This document shows positions 1 through 6,409 of a DNA stretch of 6,469 bases, piece after piece. The notes under the pieces are model-generated. The model saw only the letters and a program-made list of their open reading frames with translations, was not told the origin of the DNA and ran no database searches. Position 1 is the first letter of the stretch. Every line of letters starts with the position of its first letter. The position numbers and the translations under genes were made by a program. This DNA comes from an uncultured Opitutaceae bacterium (GTDB lineage Bacteria; Verrucomicrobiota; Verrucomicrobiae; Opitutales; Opitutaceae). The stretch is from positions 1 to 6,469 of the forward strand of contig CAMLSH010000225.1 of the NCBI GenBank assembly GCA_946482625.1. The letters run 5' to 3'.

Positions 1-836
1 CCGCCGAGGGCCAGCATCGGGCCGTAGGGTACATGTGCGCCCATGCCGAGATCGGTGGGGGCTTCCCCGGCTTCGGGCGTTTTCAACTTCATCTGCTTGC
101 CGGAGATTTTCTGCCACAGCAGGGCGCCTGCAAACCAGAGGCTGCCGATGATCGCGCCTCCGAAGATGGAGGTGATGGTGCCTTGCCAGCCGCAGAAGGC
201 GCCGATGGCGCCGACGAATTTCACGTCGCCGAAACCCATGGCTTCTTTTTTCAGGATGGTTTCGGCGAGAATCGCGATCCAGAGCACAAGCGCCGAACCG
301 ATGAGCAGGCCTTGCAGCGCAATCGTGCCTGCGCGGAGACCGGCGACGACGGCGAGTTCGTGCGACTGACCGTGGAGAGACGGAACGAAGATCGAGATGA
401 TCACACCGAGGATGCCGAGGCCGATGCTGAAGCGGTCGGGGATTTCAAAGTGGTCGAGGTCGATGAAGCTGGCGCAGATCAGCATGCTCACGAAGAACCA
501 GCCGCAGGCGGCTTTGGCCGGCGGGAAGTGGAGCCAGCAGGCGAGGAAGAGCGCGCCGGTTAGCAGCTCGATGAACGCATAACGAAATGAATACGGCTGG
601 CCGCAGCAGCGGGCTTTGCCGCGCAGGATGAACCAGCTGAGCACCGGGATGTTGTCGTACCACTTGACCGGCTGCCCGCAGGCGCAGGTCGAGCCGGGGT
701 AGATGACGGATTTTTTCGCCGGGATTCGATAGATGCAGACGTTGAGGAAACTTCCGATGAGCGTGCCAAAAATGAATACAGCGATAGGGAAGAACCAGGG
801 GAACTCGGCGGAAAGCTCGGCGATGTCGGATTCCAT
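1..836 (-). CDS. Prepilin peptidase (A24 family, PilD/GspO type), C-terminus cut by window edge
   Basis: Integral inner-membrane aspartic protease that removes the leader peptide of type IV prepilins or type II secretion pseudopilins and usually N-methylates the new N-terminus. I translated 278 residues from ATG 836; the frame is still open at base 1. Visible in order: a first hydrophobic segment (about 14-34) with GSFLNVCIYRIP (28-39); the cytoplasmic cysteine domain with C51, C53, C77 and C78 around WYDNIPVLSWFILRGK; RYAFIELLTG (85-94); IDLDHFEIPD (125-134) and GFGD (201-204), which carry the paired aspartates expected of A24 proteases; then several further hydrophobic segments. The cysteine pairs are CxC and CC rather than the usual CxxC. 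The family is normally about 250-290 residues, but a charged region (about 245-268) follows the GFGD membrane segments, so this copy may be somewhat longer. No clear Shine-Dalgarno precedes ATG 836. It lies 60 bp after the TPR glycosyltransferase gene, so co-transcription is plausible. The family call is secure; whether it serves pili, secretion or both cannot be read here. Confidence 0.95.
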   Translation of the reverse strand, partial: MESDIAELSAEFPWFFPIAVFIFGTLIGSFLNVCIYRIPAKKSVIYPGSTCACGQPVKWYDNIPVLSWFILRGKARCCGQPYSFRYAFIELLTGALFLACWLHFPPAKAACGWFFVSMLICASFIDLDHFEIPDRFSIGLGILGVIISIFVPSLHGQSHELAVVAGLRAGTIALQGLLIGSALVLWIAILAETILKKEAMGFGDVKFVGAIGAFCGWQGTITSIFGGAIIGSLWFAGALLWQKISGKQMKLKTPEAGEAPTDLGMGAHVPYGPMLALG

Positions 837-849
837 GAGAGGTGCGGGG

Positions 850-878
850 ATGACGGCGGCAGGACGAAAGGTTGTCAA
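850..878 (-). promoter_or_regulatory. Weak candidate promoter for the prepilin peptidase gene
   Basis: On the minus strand a perfect TTGACA lies at 878-873, inside the 60-bp gap between the two minus-strand genes. With a 17-bp spacer the -10 would be CGTCAT (855-850), which matches only three of six consensus positions. Transcription would then begin a few bases before ATG 836, giving a nearly leaderless message. The gap shows no hairpin followed by a T run, so read-through from the upstream gene is at least as likely. Confidence 0.2.
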
Positions 879-896
879 ACGCGGTGCCGGGGCGGA

Positions 897-2885
897 TCAG
901 GTCGTGGCGAGGACGCGGGATTGCCAGCAGCTCATGAGCGCGTCGCCGAAGCGGCGGGCCTGCGCGGCGTGATCGAGCAGCGGGCTACGGCGGAGTTCGT
1001 CGCGCAGGTTGCGACGGGCGGAGGCGAGCGTTTCGGGCGAGGTCGCGAGGCGGGTGGCGATGGCGACGTAGTCGTCGGGCGAGTGGGCGATCCATTCGGG
1101 ATGACCGGCGGCGGTGAGCAACGAGGCGCTCACACGGGAGGCGTGACGGTCGCCAGCGAGGGTGACTACGGGCACGCCCATCCAGAGGGCTTCGCAGGTC
1201 GTGGTTGTGCCGTGATAGGGAAACGGGTCGAGCGCGACACTCATGTGTTCGTAGAGCGCGAGGTGACTGGCGATGTTGGGCGTGCGGCCGAGCAGCTCGA
1301 TGCGGTCGGGGGTGATGGCGAGGGACTCCAGCCGGTCATTTATGGTGGCGGCGATCTCGGGTTCGTGAAGGCCATGGCCTTTGAGGAGTATCCGGGAATC
1401 GGGCACGGCCGCGAGAACGCGGGCCCACAACGCGAGCGTGGTGGTGGAAACCTTGGCGAAGTTGTTGAACGACCCGAAGGTGATCGGACGATCCGCCGGG
1501 CGGTTCATGGAAACGTCGGGAGCGGTGACCGGCGGCGCGTAGGCCCAGGCGGTGGGGGCGAAACGAATGAGCTTTTCGGTGTGAAAACGGTCGTCGTCTT
1601 CGCCGGGGTCGGTGATCGTGTCGACGAAGCGGAAATCCATCGCGGCGAGGCCGGTGGTGTTGGGATAACCGAGATAGGAAATCTGGACGGGAGCGACGCG
1701 GCGGGCGAAGACGGGCAGACGGTTGATACCGGTGTGGCCGGCGAGATCGATGAGGATGTCGGGCGCGTCGGCGCGTATCTGTTTCTCGACGACGCTGTGC
1801 GGCAGCCCGATGAAATTGCGCCAGAGCGACGCGTGCGTGCGGAGGCGTTCGGACATGGCGTCGACCTGGAAGTGATCGTGATAGAGGACGATCTCGAAGC
1901 GTTCGCGGTCGAGGTGCTGGAGGATCGGTTCGAGAAAATAGGCGACGGAGTGCGCGCGGAGATCGGGCGAGAGGAAGGCGACTTTGATTTTCGATTTTTG
2001 ATTTTCGAATTTGGATTCCGGAGAGGTGGCTATGGGCGTGGCTGGTGGAGGCGTTTCGCAGGCTTTGCCGTAGGCGAGATGTTCGGCGAAGAGGTCGGCG
2101 CGGCTGAGGGAGTCGAGATAGTTGAGCGTGAGCAGGCGCGCGCTGCGGGCTTCGTGATGCGTGGGGTCGCGGGTGAGCGCTTCGGCGTAACCGGCGGCGG
2201 CTTCGTCCATGCAGTAGCTTTGTTGATACGCGAGGCTGCGGCCGACGAGGGCCTGCGTCAGCGACGGGTCGTGCTGGAGGGCGCGGTTGAAGCAGTCGTG
2301 CGCTTCGGCGAATTTTCCCTGTGGGAGAAGCGCGAGGCCGAGGTTGCACCAAGCGGGCGCGTAATCGGGTTTGAGTTCGAGGGCGCGGCGGAAGTGCGGG
2401 ATGCCGGCGGGGAGGCCTTGGGTGTCGGCGACGAGCGCGCCGAGGCGATCGTGGGCATCGTAGTAGTCGGGCTTGAGCGCGATGGCCTGGCGGTAGGCGT
2501 CGCCCGCTTCGGCGGGGCGGCCGAGGGCTTTGAGCGAGAGGGCGAGGTTGTTCCAAGCCTCGGGGATGCGGGCGTCGAGTTTGATGGCGCCTCGATAATG
2601 GGTCTCGGCTTCGGTGTGCTGGCCGACGGCGGCGAGCGCGAGGCCGAGGCGCATCTGACAAAAGGCGTGTTTCCGGTTGGCGCGGTGGGCGCGGGTGAGG
2701 AGATCGACGGCTTCGGTGTAACGTCTTTGTTGGTACGCGAGGACGCCGGAAAGGTGGAGCGCGTCGAAAAGCGCGGGCGCGGCGGTGCGAACCTGGCGGT
2801 AGAGTTTCCCTGCCTCGTCGAGGCGACCGGCTTGGTGGTGGCTGAGGGCGGTCTGGAGCGTGCGTTGGAGTTGCGCGGCGTTCAT
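897..2885 (-). CDS. TPR-repeat O-GlcNAc transferase-like protein (GT41, SPINDLY/OGT family)
   Basis: Predicted soluble glycosyltransferase that would move a sugar from a nucleotide-sugar donor to Ser/Thr of a protein target held by its TPR superhelix; donor and target are unknown. The 662 residues start at ATG 2885. After an N-terminal helical pair (1-40), 34-residue TPR units fit 40-73, 74-107, 107-140, 141-174, 175-208 and 209-242; 107-140 (PEAWNNLALSLKALGR) is the most canonical. A linker (about 275-298) leads into the GT41 domain (299-655): SPDLRAHSVAYF with H312 where OGT has its conserved active-site histidine, DLAGHTGINRLPVFARRVAPVQ (380-401), LGYPNTTG (405-412), SFNNFAK with K478 at the conserved donor-binding lysine, and DPFPYHGTTTTCEALWMG (553-570). 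Reading frame is open back to a GTG at 3062, but those 59 extra residues are Arg/Pro/Ala-rich and featureless, so I prefer 2885. No Shine-Dalgarno is seen. The prepilin peptidase follows after 60 bp. Family call is strong; substrate is open. Confidence 0.92.
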   Translation of the reverse strand: MNAAQLQRTLQTALSHHQAGRLDEAGKLYRQVRTAAPALFDALHLSGVLAYQQRRYTEAVDLLTRAHRANRKHAFCQMRLGLALAAVGQHTEAETHYRGAIKLDARIPEAWNNLALSLKALGRPAEAGDAYRQAIALKPDYYDAHDRLGALVADTQGLPAGIPHFRRALELKPDYAPAWCNLGLALLPQGKFAEAHDCFNRALQHDPSLTQALVGRSLAYQQSYCMDEAAAGYAEALTRDPTHHEARSARLLTLNYLDSLSRADLFAEHLAYGKACETPPPATPIATSPESKFENQKSKIKVAFLSPDLRAHSVAYFLEPILQHLDRERFEIVLYHDHFQVDAMSERLRTHASLWRNFIGLPHSVVEKQIRADAPDILIDLAGHTGINRLPVFARRVAPVQISYLGYPNTTGLAAMDFRFVDTITDPGEDDDRFHTEKLIRFAPTAWAYAPPVTAPDVSMNRPADRPITFGSFNNFAKVSTTTLALWARVLAAVPDSRILLKGHGLHEPEIAATINDRLESLAITPDRIELLGRTPNIASHLALYEHMSVALDPFPYHGTTTTCEALWMGVPVVTLAGDRHASRVSASLLTAAGHPEWIAHSPDDYVAIATRLATSPETLASARRNLRDELRRSPLLDHAAQARRFGDALMSCWQSRVLATT
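1986..2020. repeat. AT-rich tandem heptamer tract (5 x 7 bp) inside the glycosyltransferase gene
   Basis: Five contiguous 7-bp units read on the plus strand GATTTTC, GATTTTT, GATTTTC, GAATTTG and GATTCCG. The first three are near identical and the last two are diverged. The tract stands out as AT-rich in a strongly GC-rich gene. It encodes residues 289-300 (PESKFENQKSKI) in the linker between the TPR and GT41 domains, so it is tolerated where structure is loose. Since 7 is not a multiple of 3, gain or loss of one unit would shift the frame before the catalytic domain. It may be either a slippage-prone tract or a trace of a dispersed AT-rich repeat. Confidence 0.7.
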
Positions 2886-3185
2886 GGCGCGTCGATGGGG
2901 GCGGCGCGAGTGGGCGCGAAAATCGGGCGCTGCGCGTGAAGAGCGGCGGGTGCCGGGGCGTGGCCGGCGGGGCGCTGCGCGAAGGCCGGTTGACGCAAGG
3001 CTTGGGCTCGGGCCGGTGACATAAAGCGATGAATCCCTAGTATCGGCCGCCCCCGGGCTCACTTGAGGACAACCCCCCGGAGAGATTCCGCAGAAAGCCC
3101 CTAAACTCCGCGCGTTTGTCGTCGATTATGGGGGCAACAAACGCCGTGTCCGTTCCGCGGGGAGCGGGGCGCCGCGCATCGCCAC
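2886..3185. other. Divergent intergenic region, 300 bp
   Basis: Separates the minus-strand glycosyltransferase start (2885) from the plus-strand HDOD start (3186) and must hold the promoters for both directions. I see no convincing gene: open frames here are GC-rich, low-complexity extensions of neighbours or shadows. Visible elements are a weak sigma70-like pair at 3016-3043 and a 10-bp dyad, CTCA-CT-TGAG, at 3058-3067. The half nearest the glycosyltransferase (2886-3000) is very G-rich on the plus strand. No promoter for the minus direction stood out. No RNA gene or riboswitch was recognised. Confidence 0.6.
3016..3043 (+). promoter_or_regulatory. Candidate sigma70-like promoter for the HDOD-kinase pair
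   Basis: GTGACA at 3016-3021 (five of six matches to TTGACA), a 16-bp spacer, then TAGTAT at 3038-3043 (four of six matches to TATAAT). This would start transcription near 3050 and leave a leader of about 135 nt before ATG 3186, with the 3058-3067 dyad just downstream of the start. It is the best-looking pair in a GC-rich intergenic region, but matches this good can occur by chance and the organism's promoter consensus is unknown. Confidence 0.3.
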
Positions 3186-4118
3186 ATGCTTCCGACCAGT
3201 CCCATCAACACCGCTACAAGAGCCCCATTTCGAACCTACACGGATGCGGAAATCATGCGCCGCATAGACGCCTGCCCAAAACTGGCGTCGCTTCAGAGCA
3301 TCAACCGCGCGCTGGCCGGGTTGGTGAATTCCGAGCAGAGCTACAATTCCCAGATCGCCGAGATCATCCGTCGCGATCCCTCGCTCACGGCGCGCCTGTT
3401 GCGCATGGTGAATTCCGTCTATTTCGGCCTGACCGCGAAGGTGAACAACATCGAGGAAGCCGTTTTTTATCTCGGCCTGCGTCAGATTCGGGAGCTCTCC
3501 ATGGCCACTCCGGTCATCGAGGAACTGGAGAAAATCAACCGCACGTCTCTTCGCCTGCCATGGAAAGAGCTGTGGAAACACTCCATCGGCTCGGCGATCA
3601 TGACGCGCGAGATTCTCGCGACCACGACGCTGCTGATCGACGACGACACCGACTACATCATCGGCCTGCTGCACAATGTCGGCAAAGTCGTGCTGGCGTC
3701 GGCATTTCCGGATGAGTTCGCCAGGATTTTCGAGACGCAGTTCCGCACACCCGCCGAAGTCTGCGCGCGCGAACGCGAGCTGATCGGCTGGGACCACGCG
3801 CGCATCGGCGGCTATTATTTGCAGCGCCATCAACTCTCCTCGGAGATCACCGACGCGGTTTATTATCACAACGATCCGGGGGCCGCGCCCGACCATGCCT
3901 TTTATGCTGCGGCCGTGCAGGTGGCGGATCAGCTGGTGCGTTTCGCGGGCATCCCGGGCGGCTTCGAGAAAGTCGATCCGATCCCCGACGACACCTGGCT
4001 GGAACTGCCCGGTTGGAAAATCCTCTACGGCACCGAGGAGAAGGAAACGCGCATCGCTCGCGCCGCCCTCTCCAACAGCGTCCAACGCCTGCCAACCGTC
4101 TTGAGCGGCCTGGTATGA
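3186..4118 (+). CDS. HDOD domain protein with degenerate HD motif (signalling)
   Basis: Cytoplasmic regulatory protein of 310 residues. HDOD domains are non-hydrolytic relatives of HD phosphohydrolases, found in signalling proteins that affect motility, biofilm and stress responses. Visible: CPKLASLQSINRAL (30-43), opening the helical bundle; EIIRRDPSLTARLLRMVNSVYFGL (59-82), the signature HDOD segment; EEAVFYLGLRQIRELSM (90-106); WKELWKHSIGSAIMTREIL (126-144); and GLLHNVGKVVL (160-170), where the metal-binding HD pair reads H163-N164. DHARIGGYYLQ (203-213) and ITDAVYYHND (221-230) complete the domain. No extra output domain, signal peptide or membrane segment is present; residues 231-310 look like a helical C-terminal extension. 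A TAA at 3102-3104 closes the frame upstream and no ATG, GTG or TTG lies between it and 3186, so 3186 is the earliest start; ATG 3255 is the alternative but would trim only the tail before the domain. No Shine-Dalgarno is evident. The hybrid kinase follows after 56 bp, suggesting an operon. Confidence 0.92.
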   Translation: MLPTSPINTATRAPFRTYTDAEIMRRIDACPKLASLQSINRALAGLVNSEQSYNSQIAEIIRRDPSLTARLLRMVNSVYFGLTAKVNNIEEAVFYLGLRQIRELSMATPVIEELEKINRTSLRLPWKELWKHSIGSAIMTREILATTTLLIDDDTDYIIGLLHNVGKVVLASAFPDEFARIFETQFRTPAEVCARERELIGWDHARIGGYYLQRHQLSSEITDAVYYHNDPGAAPDHAFYAAAVQVADQLVRFAGIPGGFEKVDPIPDDTWLELPGWKILYGTEEKETRIARAALSNSVQRLPTVLSGLV

Positions 4119-4174
4119 ACTTCCGGCCCGACGTCCTGCGGATTTGATTCCGCGCCGACCGGGGCCGCCTTCTC

Positions 4175-6346
4175 ATGACCCTCGCCGCCCAGCTTCACGA
4201 GCAGACCGACGCCGAGACCTCCGCGGCCGAAGATGCGGTGCTTGTACTCGATTCGCACCGTCGTATTCAACAAATCACGCCGCGCGCCGCCACCTTGCTC
4301 GGACGCAAGCCGGGCAAGTTGCTCGGGCAGATTTTCGAGACCGCCGAACTTGAATCGCTCGGGCTGACTGCACGCGAGCAACCGGTTTACCGCCGCAGCC
4401 GCCGGCCCTCGCTGATCATTGTCACGCTGCGCCTGATCGATTATCGCAGCAGCGAATACGATGAACAGCTCCGCCCATGGCAGGGCAGCGTCGAGCTCGC
4501 GTTTTTGCGCGCCGCCGACGGCCGCGTGCTCGCGGTGAACGAAGCCTTTGCGCGCAAATTCGGCGTGCCGCGTGCCTCCTGGCCGGGGAGCGACGCGGGC
4601 ACGTTGCTGCACCCCGACGATCTTCCCAGCTGGCGCGCCTCGGTGGCGCGCATCGACCGCGCTCCGCATCGCGGTTCGCACGAGCATCGCTGGCAGACGG
4701 CGCAGGGCTGGCGCTGGCTTTCGTGGGAAGACTGCGCGGTCCGCAACCACGAGGGCTCGATCATCGCCTATCGCTCGATCGGGCGCGATGTGACGAAACG
4801 CCGTCTCGCCGAAGAACATTTCCAGAAACTAGCCAGCGCGGTCGAGCAGTCGCCCTTCGCCATCGTGATGACGACTCCCGACGGGCGCGTGCAGTATGTG
4901 AATCCCCGGTACACCTACACCACCGGCTTCACCCTGGAGGAGATTTTCGAGAAAAATATCCCGGTCCTCCGCGGCGGACACGCGAGCGACGAATCATTCC
5001 GCGAGTTCGAGGAGACGATGAAGGCGGGGCGCAAATGGACGGGCGAACTCTGTACGCGCCGCAAGGATGGCGCCGTGTTGTGGGAGTCGGTGCAGGTTTC
5101 GCCGATCCGGAATTTCGCGGACGAAGTGACGCATCTGCTCTCGATGCGCGAAGACATCACCGAGCGGAAGAAGCTCGAGGACCAGCTGCGCCAGGCGCAG
5201 AAAATGGAAAGCCTCGGCACGCTCGCGGGCGGCATCGCGCACGATTTCAACAACGTCCTCGCGATCATTAACGGCTTTGCCGAGATCGCGCTCAGCCGCG
5301 GGCCGGCGAACCCGACGCAGGAGCGCCATTTGCGCGAGATCCAGGACGCCGCCCAGCGCGCGGTCGGTCTCGTGCGGCAAATCCTCACCTTCAGCCGCAA
5401 AACGGAAACGACGTTCAAGTCAGTCTCGGTCAACCAGCAGATCAAGGATCTCGGCCGCATGTGCGCGGAAACGTTCCCACGGACAATCTCGTTCGAATTC
5501 GCATTGGACGAGACGCTCCCGGAATTCTCCGCCGACCCGAATCAGCTCCAGCAGGTCATCATGAATCTGTGCGTGAATGCTCGCGATGCCATGCTCAGCC
5601 AAGGCGGCGGTCGCATCAGCGTGAAGACGGCGCGGGTGCCTGGAGCGGCGTTGCAGCGCCTCGGCGGGGAGGTTGAGCGCGATTATGTGTGCATCCAGGT
5701 GGCCGATACCGGTTGCGGCATGCCGGCGGATGTGCGCGCACGCATTTTCGAGCCGTTTTTCACCACCAAGCAAAACTGCGGCGGCACCGGCCTGGGGCTG
5801 TCCGTCGTGTACGGGATCATTTTGAACCATCGCGGTTTTCTCGAAGTGGAAAGCGTGGAAGGCCAGGGCAGTACGTTCCTCATTTATTTGCCGCTGGAGA
5901 CGGTCAAACCGTCGACAGCGGTGGTGGCGACCGCGCCCGGAGCGCGAGGCGTGCCCGGTGGCACGGAGACCATCTTGGTGATTGAGGACGAGCAAAGCCT
6001 GCGCGACTTGATGAAGGCCTTGTTTGTGCCGCGCGGTTACAAGCTGCTCGTGGCCGCCGATGGGGTGGAGGCGGTGAATGTCCTCATGTCGGAGCCGAGT
6101 AGAATCGATGCGATCCTGCTCGATCTGAATCTCCCGCGGATGAACGGGTTGGAAGTTTACCGAAACATCCGGCGCCTGCGTCCGGACGCGAAGGTAATCG
6201 TGATTAGCGGCAACATCACGCCGGAGGCGCGGCAGGAGCTGGTGGCGCTCGGGCAGAACGATTTCGTGCCCAAGCCCTACAGTCTGGAAGACCTGGGGTT
6301 CCGCCTGCGCGAGCTCCTGGACCGCAAAGTCACGAGCGCGGTATGA
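4175..6346 (+). CDS. Soluble PAS-PAS-PAS-HisKA-HATPase-REC hybrid histidine kinase
   Basis: Cytoplasmic hybrid sensor kinase of 723 residues: it would sense a signal through PAS domains, autophosphorylate on histidine and pass the phosphate to its own receiver. Domains: PAS-like 15-95 (degenerate); PAS/PAC 105-210, ending SIGRDVTKRR; PAS/PAC 217-333, ending SMREDITERKKLE; HisKA about 336-410 with H356 in LAGGIAHDFNN; HATPase about 450-575 with N-box NQLQQVIMNLCVNARDAM (456-473), G1 VADTGCGMP (509-517), F-box IFEPFFTTK (524-532) and G2 GGTGLGLS (536-543); REC about 598-717 with acidic E604/D605, phospho-acceptor D650, S678 and K700-P701. All catalytic residues are present. D357 and N360 fit the motif linked to phosphatase activity. 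There is no transmembrane segment and no effector after REC, so an Hpt protein or separate regulator elsewhere is implied. No LOV-type cysteine or obvious haem ligand identifies the signal. An in-frame TGA at 4145-4147 with no earlier start codon makes ATG 4175 the first possible start. It probably shares a transcript with the HDOD gene. Confidence 0.95.
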   Translation: MTLAAQLHEQTDAETSAAEDAVLVLDSHRRIQQITPRAATLLGRKPGKLLGQIFETAELESLGLTAREQPVYRRSRRPSLIIVTLRLIDYRSSEYDEQLRPWQGSVELAFLRAADGRVLAVNEAFARKFGVPRASWPGSDAGTLLHPDDLPSWRASVARIDRAPHRGSHEHRWQTAQGWRWLSWEDCAVRNHEGSIIAYRSIGRDVTKRRLAEEHFQKLASAVEQSPFAIVMTTPDGRVQYVNPRYTYTTGFTLEEIFEKNIPVLRGGHASDESFREFEETMKAGRKWTGELCTRRKDGAVLWESVQVSPIRNFADEVTHLLSMREDITERKKLEDQLRQAQKMESLGTLAGGIAHDFNNVLAIINGFAEIALSRGPANPTQERHLREIQDAAQRAVGLVRQILTFSRKTETTFKSVSVNQQIKDLGRMCAETFPRTISFEFALDETLPEFSADPNQLQQVIMNLCVNARDAMLSQGGGRISVKTARVPGAALQRLGGEVERDYVCIQVADTGCGMPADVRARIFEPFFTTKQNCGGTGLGLSVVYGIILNHRGFLEVESVEGQGSTFLIYLPLETVKPSTAVVATAPGARGVPGGTETILVIEDEQSLRDLMKALFVPRGYKLLVAADGVEAVNVLMSEPSRIDAILLDLNLPRMNGLEVYRNIRRLRPDAKVIVISGNITPEARQELVALGQNDFVPKPYSLEDLGFRLRELLDRKVTSAV

Positions 6347-6354
6347 GAACCGTG

Positions 6355-6382
6355 GGCGCGCCTCGAAATGGGGCGCCTTTTT
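6355..6382 (+). terminator. Rho-independent terminator after the hybrid kinase gene
   Basis: Begins 8 bp after the TGA at 6344-6346. The arms GGCGC (6355-6359) plus CC (6361-6362) pair with GGGCGCC (6371-6377), leaving one bulged G at 6360 and an 8-nt loop. A run of five T follows at 6378-6382. The minus strand lacks a T run on the other side, so it acts in the plus direction only. It fits as the end of the HDOD-kinase transcript. Confidence 0.75.
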
Positions 6383-6390
6383 ACTCAAAT

Positions 6391-6409
6391 ATCGGCAAAT
6401 CGGGCCGAT
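6391..6409. repeat. Short perfect inverted repeat (6-bp arms, 7-nt loop)
   Basis: ATCGGC (6391-6396) and GCCGAT (6404-6409) are exact reverse complements separated by AAATCGG. No T run follows on either side, so it is not a typical terminator. It lies 8 bp after the terminator T run and could be a back-up hairpin or a protein-binding site for a gene to the right. The motif ATCGG also recurs in the loop. Confidence 0.4.

Noticed and set aside
33..563. Plus-strand open frames at the left edge
   Set aside because: The minus strand here encodes a prepilin peptidase with membrane segments, cysteines and both aspartate motifs. The plus-strand translations are charged shadow sequences.
921..2939. 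Long plus-strand open frame of 672 codons opposite the glycosyltransferase
   Set aside because: It is fully antisense to a gene with clear TPR and GT41 motifs. Its translation is Gly/Glu/Val/Arg-rich without recognisable domains, as expected for the complement of GC-rich coding sequence.
2886..3062. N-terminal extension of the glycosyltransferase from GTG 3062
   Set aside because: The 59 added residues are Arg/Pro/Ser/Ala-rich and low-complexity with no signal peptide pattern, and would overrun the best plus-strand promoter candidate. ATG 2885 begins a normal helical N-terminus.
3126..4085. Minus-strand open frame of 319 codons opposite the HDOD gene
   Set aside because: Antisense to a clear HDOD protein and without recognisable motifs; a GC-bias shadow.
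4138..4153. Small hairpin GCGGA-TTTGAT-TCCGC between the HDOD and kinase genes, considered as a terminator
   Set aside because: The stem is only 5 bp and no T run follows, so it is unlikely to stop transcription between the two genes.
4842..5175. Third PAS domain of the kinase considered as a LOV photosensor
   Set aside because: The segment resembles the LOV-like subgroup of PAS domains, but the flavin-binding cysteine motif is absent; residues 259-270 read EKNIPVLRGGHA.
5420..6388. Minus-strand open frame of 322 codons opposite the kinase C-terminal half
   Set aside because: Lies opposite intact HATPase and REC coding sequence and runs through the terminator hairpin; its translation shows no family features.
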